In this document: piece by piece, positions 15,194 through 16,658 of the stretch | How the letters are laid out: each line of letters opens with the position of its first letter | Position numbering within the stretch: the first letter of the stretch is position 1 | NCBI GenBank assembly: GCA_902597695.1 | Contig: CACJYH010000013.1 | Coordinates: forward strand, 1-16,658 | DNA from: an uncultured Pelagibacteraceae bacterium | GTDB lineage: Bacteria > Pseudomonadota > Alphaproteobacteria > Pelagibacterales > Pelagibacteraceae | Direction of reading: 5' to 3' | DNA: 16,658 nt | Notes under the pieces: model-generated | What the model was told of the DNA's origin: nothing | Seen by the model: only the letters and a program-made list of their open reading frames with translations | Databases searched by the model: none | Made by a program: the position numbers and the translations under genes

Positions 15194-15471
15194 AATCCTG
15201 CAACTAATTCTGGCATTGCAGTCATTGGTATCCTATATGCAATAAAAGCTCCAATTGAACCTCCAACTAAAATAAATATTAAAACATAGATAAATCCACT
15301 TGAAAAATTACCAGTCGATAAAAAAGTTACAGTCACTGCTATTATCATTCCAAGAATACCAAAAAAGTTACCTTGTCTTGATGTTTCTGGAGAAGATAGG
15401 CCTCTTAAAGCTAAAATAAAAAGTACACCGGAAACTAAGTAAAATATTGCTGATAAATTCGCTGATATCAT
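15172..15471 (-). CDS. pntB: NAD(P) transhydrogenase subunit beta, N-terminal part only (truncated)
   Basis: The first ~97 residues of PntB, the beta subunit that holds several membrane helices of the proton channel and the NADP-binding domain. The start MISANLSAIFYLVSGVLFILAL, the LRGLSSPETSRQGN loop, and PMTAMPELVAGFHSLV are standard PntB. The family continues with a glycine after HSLV, but here the frame reads DN and stops, because at about 15180-15187 the DNA switches to the 5' end of pntA1 in the opposite orientation. Usual length is about 460-480 residues, so roughly four fifths are missing. ATG overlaps the pntA2 stop by four bases, the normal operon arrangement. Confidence 0.9.
   Translation of the reverse strand: MISANLSAIFYLVSGVLFILALRGLSSPETSRQGNFFGILGMIIAVTVTFLSTGNFSSGFIYVLIFILVGGSIGAFIAYRIPMTAMPELVAGFHSLVDN
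15180..15187. other. Inverted junction inside the pnt operon (8-base microhomology)
   Basis: Left of this point the DNA reads as pntA1 codons on + (ending L-S-T-K); right of it as pntB codons on - (H-S-L-V). The shared bases CAACTAAA fit both: ACT AAA in pntA1 and, in reverse complement, TTTAGTTG as the end of S-L-V plus the first base of the expected glycine codon. The exact crossover cannot be placed inside these eight bases. Short inverted microhomology joins of nearby sequence are typical of amplification chimeras and of template-switch rearrangements. Confidence 0.85.
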
Positions 15472-15779
15472 TTTTTTTCCTTTTTCTTCTTTTTATACAT
15501 TGCAAGCATTCTTTGAGTTACTAAAAAACCACCAAAAATATTAATTGCCGCCAATGCAATTGCTAAAAAACCAAAAATGCTAGAAGTATTAAACACGCTA
15601 TCTGTATTACCAGATAATCCTGCGATTATCGCACCAACAATAATTACAGATGAAATTGCGTTAGTCACAGACATTAAAGGAGTATGTAAAGATGGGGTAA
15701 CGCTCCAAACAACATAATATCCTACAAATATTGAGAGAATAAATATACTTAGTCTGAATATTAAAGGATCGATTTCCAT
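15468..15779 (-). CDS. pntA2: NAD(P) transhydrogenase subunit alpha, part 2 (membrane part)
   Basis: A 103-residue protein with three to four membrane segments, equivalent to the C-terminal membrane domain of E. coli PntA and encoded separately, as in many alphaproteobacteria. YYVVWSVTPSLHTPLMSVTNAISS near residues 21-44 is the conserved helix pair with the histidine and asparagine of the proton pathway; LAAINIFGGFLVTQRMLAMYKKKKK is the typical ending. It assembles with PntA1 and PntB into the proton-driven NADH to NADPH transhydrogenase of the inner membrane. It starts three bases after the pntA1 stop and its stop overlaps the pntB start. The gene itself appears intact; only its orientation relative to 5S-rpmJ is unexpected. 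Confidence 0.93.
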   Translation of the reverse strand: MEIDPLIFRLSIFILSIFVGYYVVWSVTPSLHTPLMSVTNAISSVIIVGAIIAGLSGNTDSVFNTSSIFGFLAIALAAINIFGGFLVTQRMLAMYKKKKKEKK

Positions 15780-15782
15780 ATC

Positions 15783-16658
15783 TTATTTAATGAGTGTTTT
15801 TTCTATTATTTCATCCTCTAAATTAATATTTAATTTTTTATTTTCTTTATCAAATAAATTTTCAACAAAATTAAACATATTTTTTGCATACAAGCTAGAA
15901 GCAGACACTGGTAGTTTATTTAAAATATTGCTTTCACCCATAATTTTAACTCCATTTTTTTCAGTAATTTCATCTGCTTTAGTAAATGCAGTGTTGCCAC
16001 CCTGTATAGCAGCTAAATCATAAATAACAGAACCAGCTTGCATATTATTAATCATATTCTCTTTGATAATCGCAGGTGCTTTTTTTCCAGGTATTAATGC
16101 AGTACAGATAACAATATCAATTTTTTTTAAAGTTTCAGAAAGTAAATCTTCTTGTTTTTTCTTAAAATCATCAGAGGCCTCTTTCGCATAACCACCTTCG
16201 GTTTCTAAATTTTCAGCACCCTCGACTGTCAAAAATTTTCCACCTAAACTTTCAACTTGTTCCTTTGACGCTATCCTCACATCTGTAGCAAAAACTATAC
16301 CTCCCATTCTTTTTGCTGTTGCAATAGCTTGTAGTCCAGCAACGCCTGCACCAACAACTAATATCTTTGCAGCTGGAACAGTTCCTGCAGCTGTCATCAT
16401 CATAGGTATAGCTTTTTCAAAATAAGCAAATGACTCGATTACTGCTTTATATCCAGCTAAGTTAGCTTGTGAAGATAAAATATCCATAGATTGAGCTCTT
16501 GTAATTCTTGGTAACAACTCTAAAGAAAAAAGTTTAATCTTCTTATTTTTTAACACATCTAATTTTTCTTTGTTGTTATAAGGGTTCAAAACACCAATTA
16601 GGGTTTGATCTTCTTTTAATAACGAACTTTTGTCATCTGACAATAATCCTAATTGTAC
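15783..16658 (-). CDS. pntA: NAD(P) transhydrogenase subunit alpha, part 1 (5'-truncated at the window edge)
   Basis: About 291 residues of the NAD(H)-binding alpha part 1, open to the right edge of the window. It enters at VQLGLLSDDKSSLL, equivalent to about residue 70-75 of full PntA. A TTG at 16643 is in frame but internal, so it is not the start. Landmarks are LPRITRAQSMDILSSQANLAGY, the NAD fold VVGAGVAGLQAIATAKRMGG, DVRIASKEQVESLGG, TALIPGKKAPAII and SVIYDLAAIQGGN. The missing N-terminus is largely the + strand fragment at 15074. The two pieces do not overlap and leave a gap of about 35-40 residues, so this is one gene split by an inverted join and not two copies. Confidence 0.93.
   Translation of the reverse strand, partial: VQLGLLSDDKSSLLKEDQTLIGVLNPYNNKEKLDVLKNKKIKLFSLELLPRITRAQSMDILSSQANLAGYKAVIESFAYFEKAIPMMMTAAGTVPAAKILVVGAGVAGLQAIATAKRMGGIVFATDVRIASKEQVESLGGKFLTVEGAENLETEGGYAKEASDDFKKKQEDLLSETLKKIDIVICTALIPGKKAPAIIKENMINNMQAGSVIYDLAAIQGGNTAFTKADEITEKNGVKIMGESNILNKLPVSASSLYAKNMFNFVENLFDKENKKLNINLEDEIIEKTLIK

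Noticed and set aside
15790..16023. + strand open frame opposite the pntA1 C-terminus
   Set aside because: It is the shadow of conserved transhydrogenase sequence and has no independent support.

Overview
The window looks like a piece of a SAR11-type alphaproteobacterial genome (Candidatus Pelagibacter or a close relative), probably one contig end. The evidence is the very AT-rich, tightly packed coding; a solitary 5S rRNA gene directly downstream of a surface-polysaccharide island; and the right-hand gene order of 5S, a 41-residue alphaproteobacterial L36, a tiny aa3 oxidase subunit IV and a three-gene transhydrogenase (pntA1, pntA2, pntB). In Ca. P. ubique a large hypervariable region is known to separate the 23S and 5S genes. 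That placement fits here, but it is recalled knowledge and was not searched.

Positions 1-14648 are an accessory glycan cluster, almost all on the + strand. The first block runs from a truncated GT4 glycosyltransferase through an O-antigen ligase/polymerase-like membrane protein, a WecA/MraY-type phosphoglycosyltransferase and GalE to an ABC exporter of the lipid-linked-oligosaccharide flippase kind. These cover initiation of a glycan on the lipid carrier, a sugar-nucleotide supply, membrane translocation and ligation or polymerisation. A membrane-anchored quinoprotein sugar-dehydrogenase-like beta-propeller follows. It is bracketed by two AT-only hairpins and converges on a GT2 glycosyltransferase, the only - strand gene of the island. 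A near-consensus promoter then starts gmd and fcl (GDP-L-fucose synthesis), a polytopic GT-C-like membrane protein, a dolichyl-phosphate-mannose-synthase-like GT2, and an 845-residue fusion of SDR, cupin and sugar C-methyltransferase domains.

Positions 14649-16658 are core genome. The 5S gene has its own sigma70-like promoter, placed so that the predicted transcription start falls on the first base of mature 5S. It is followed by rpmJ, the oxidase subunit IV and the start of pntA.

Two sequence-integrity problems matter. (1) gmd carries an apparent one-base insertion near 8728-8731. Removing one A restores a family-like C-terminus that ends in a TAATG overlap with fcl. (2) The pnt operon is broken at about 15180-15187: the first ~38 codons of pntA1 are on + and are joined to pntB, pntA2 and the rest of pntA1 on -. 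This is the signature of an inverted chimera (amplification or assembly) or, less likely, a real inversion.

The most biologically interesting items are the three-domain fusion, which could cover several consecutive steps of branched-deoxysugar synthesis, the autonomous 5S promoter, and the sugar-dehydrogenase-like protein inside a glycan-assembly cluster. I found no CRISPR array, tRNA, insertion sequence or attachment site, and no gene-free stretch longer than 300 bases.
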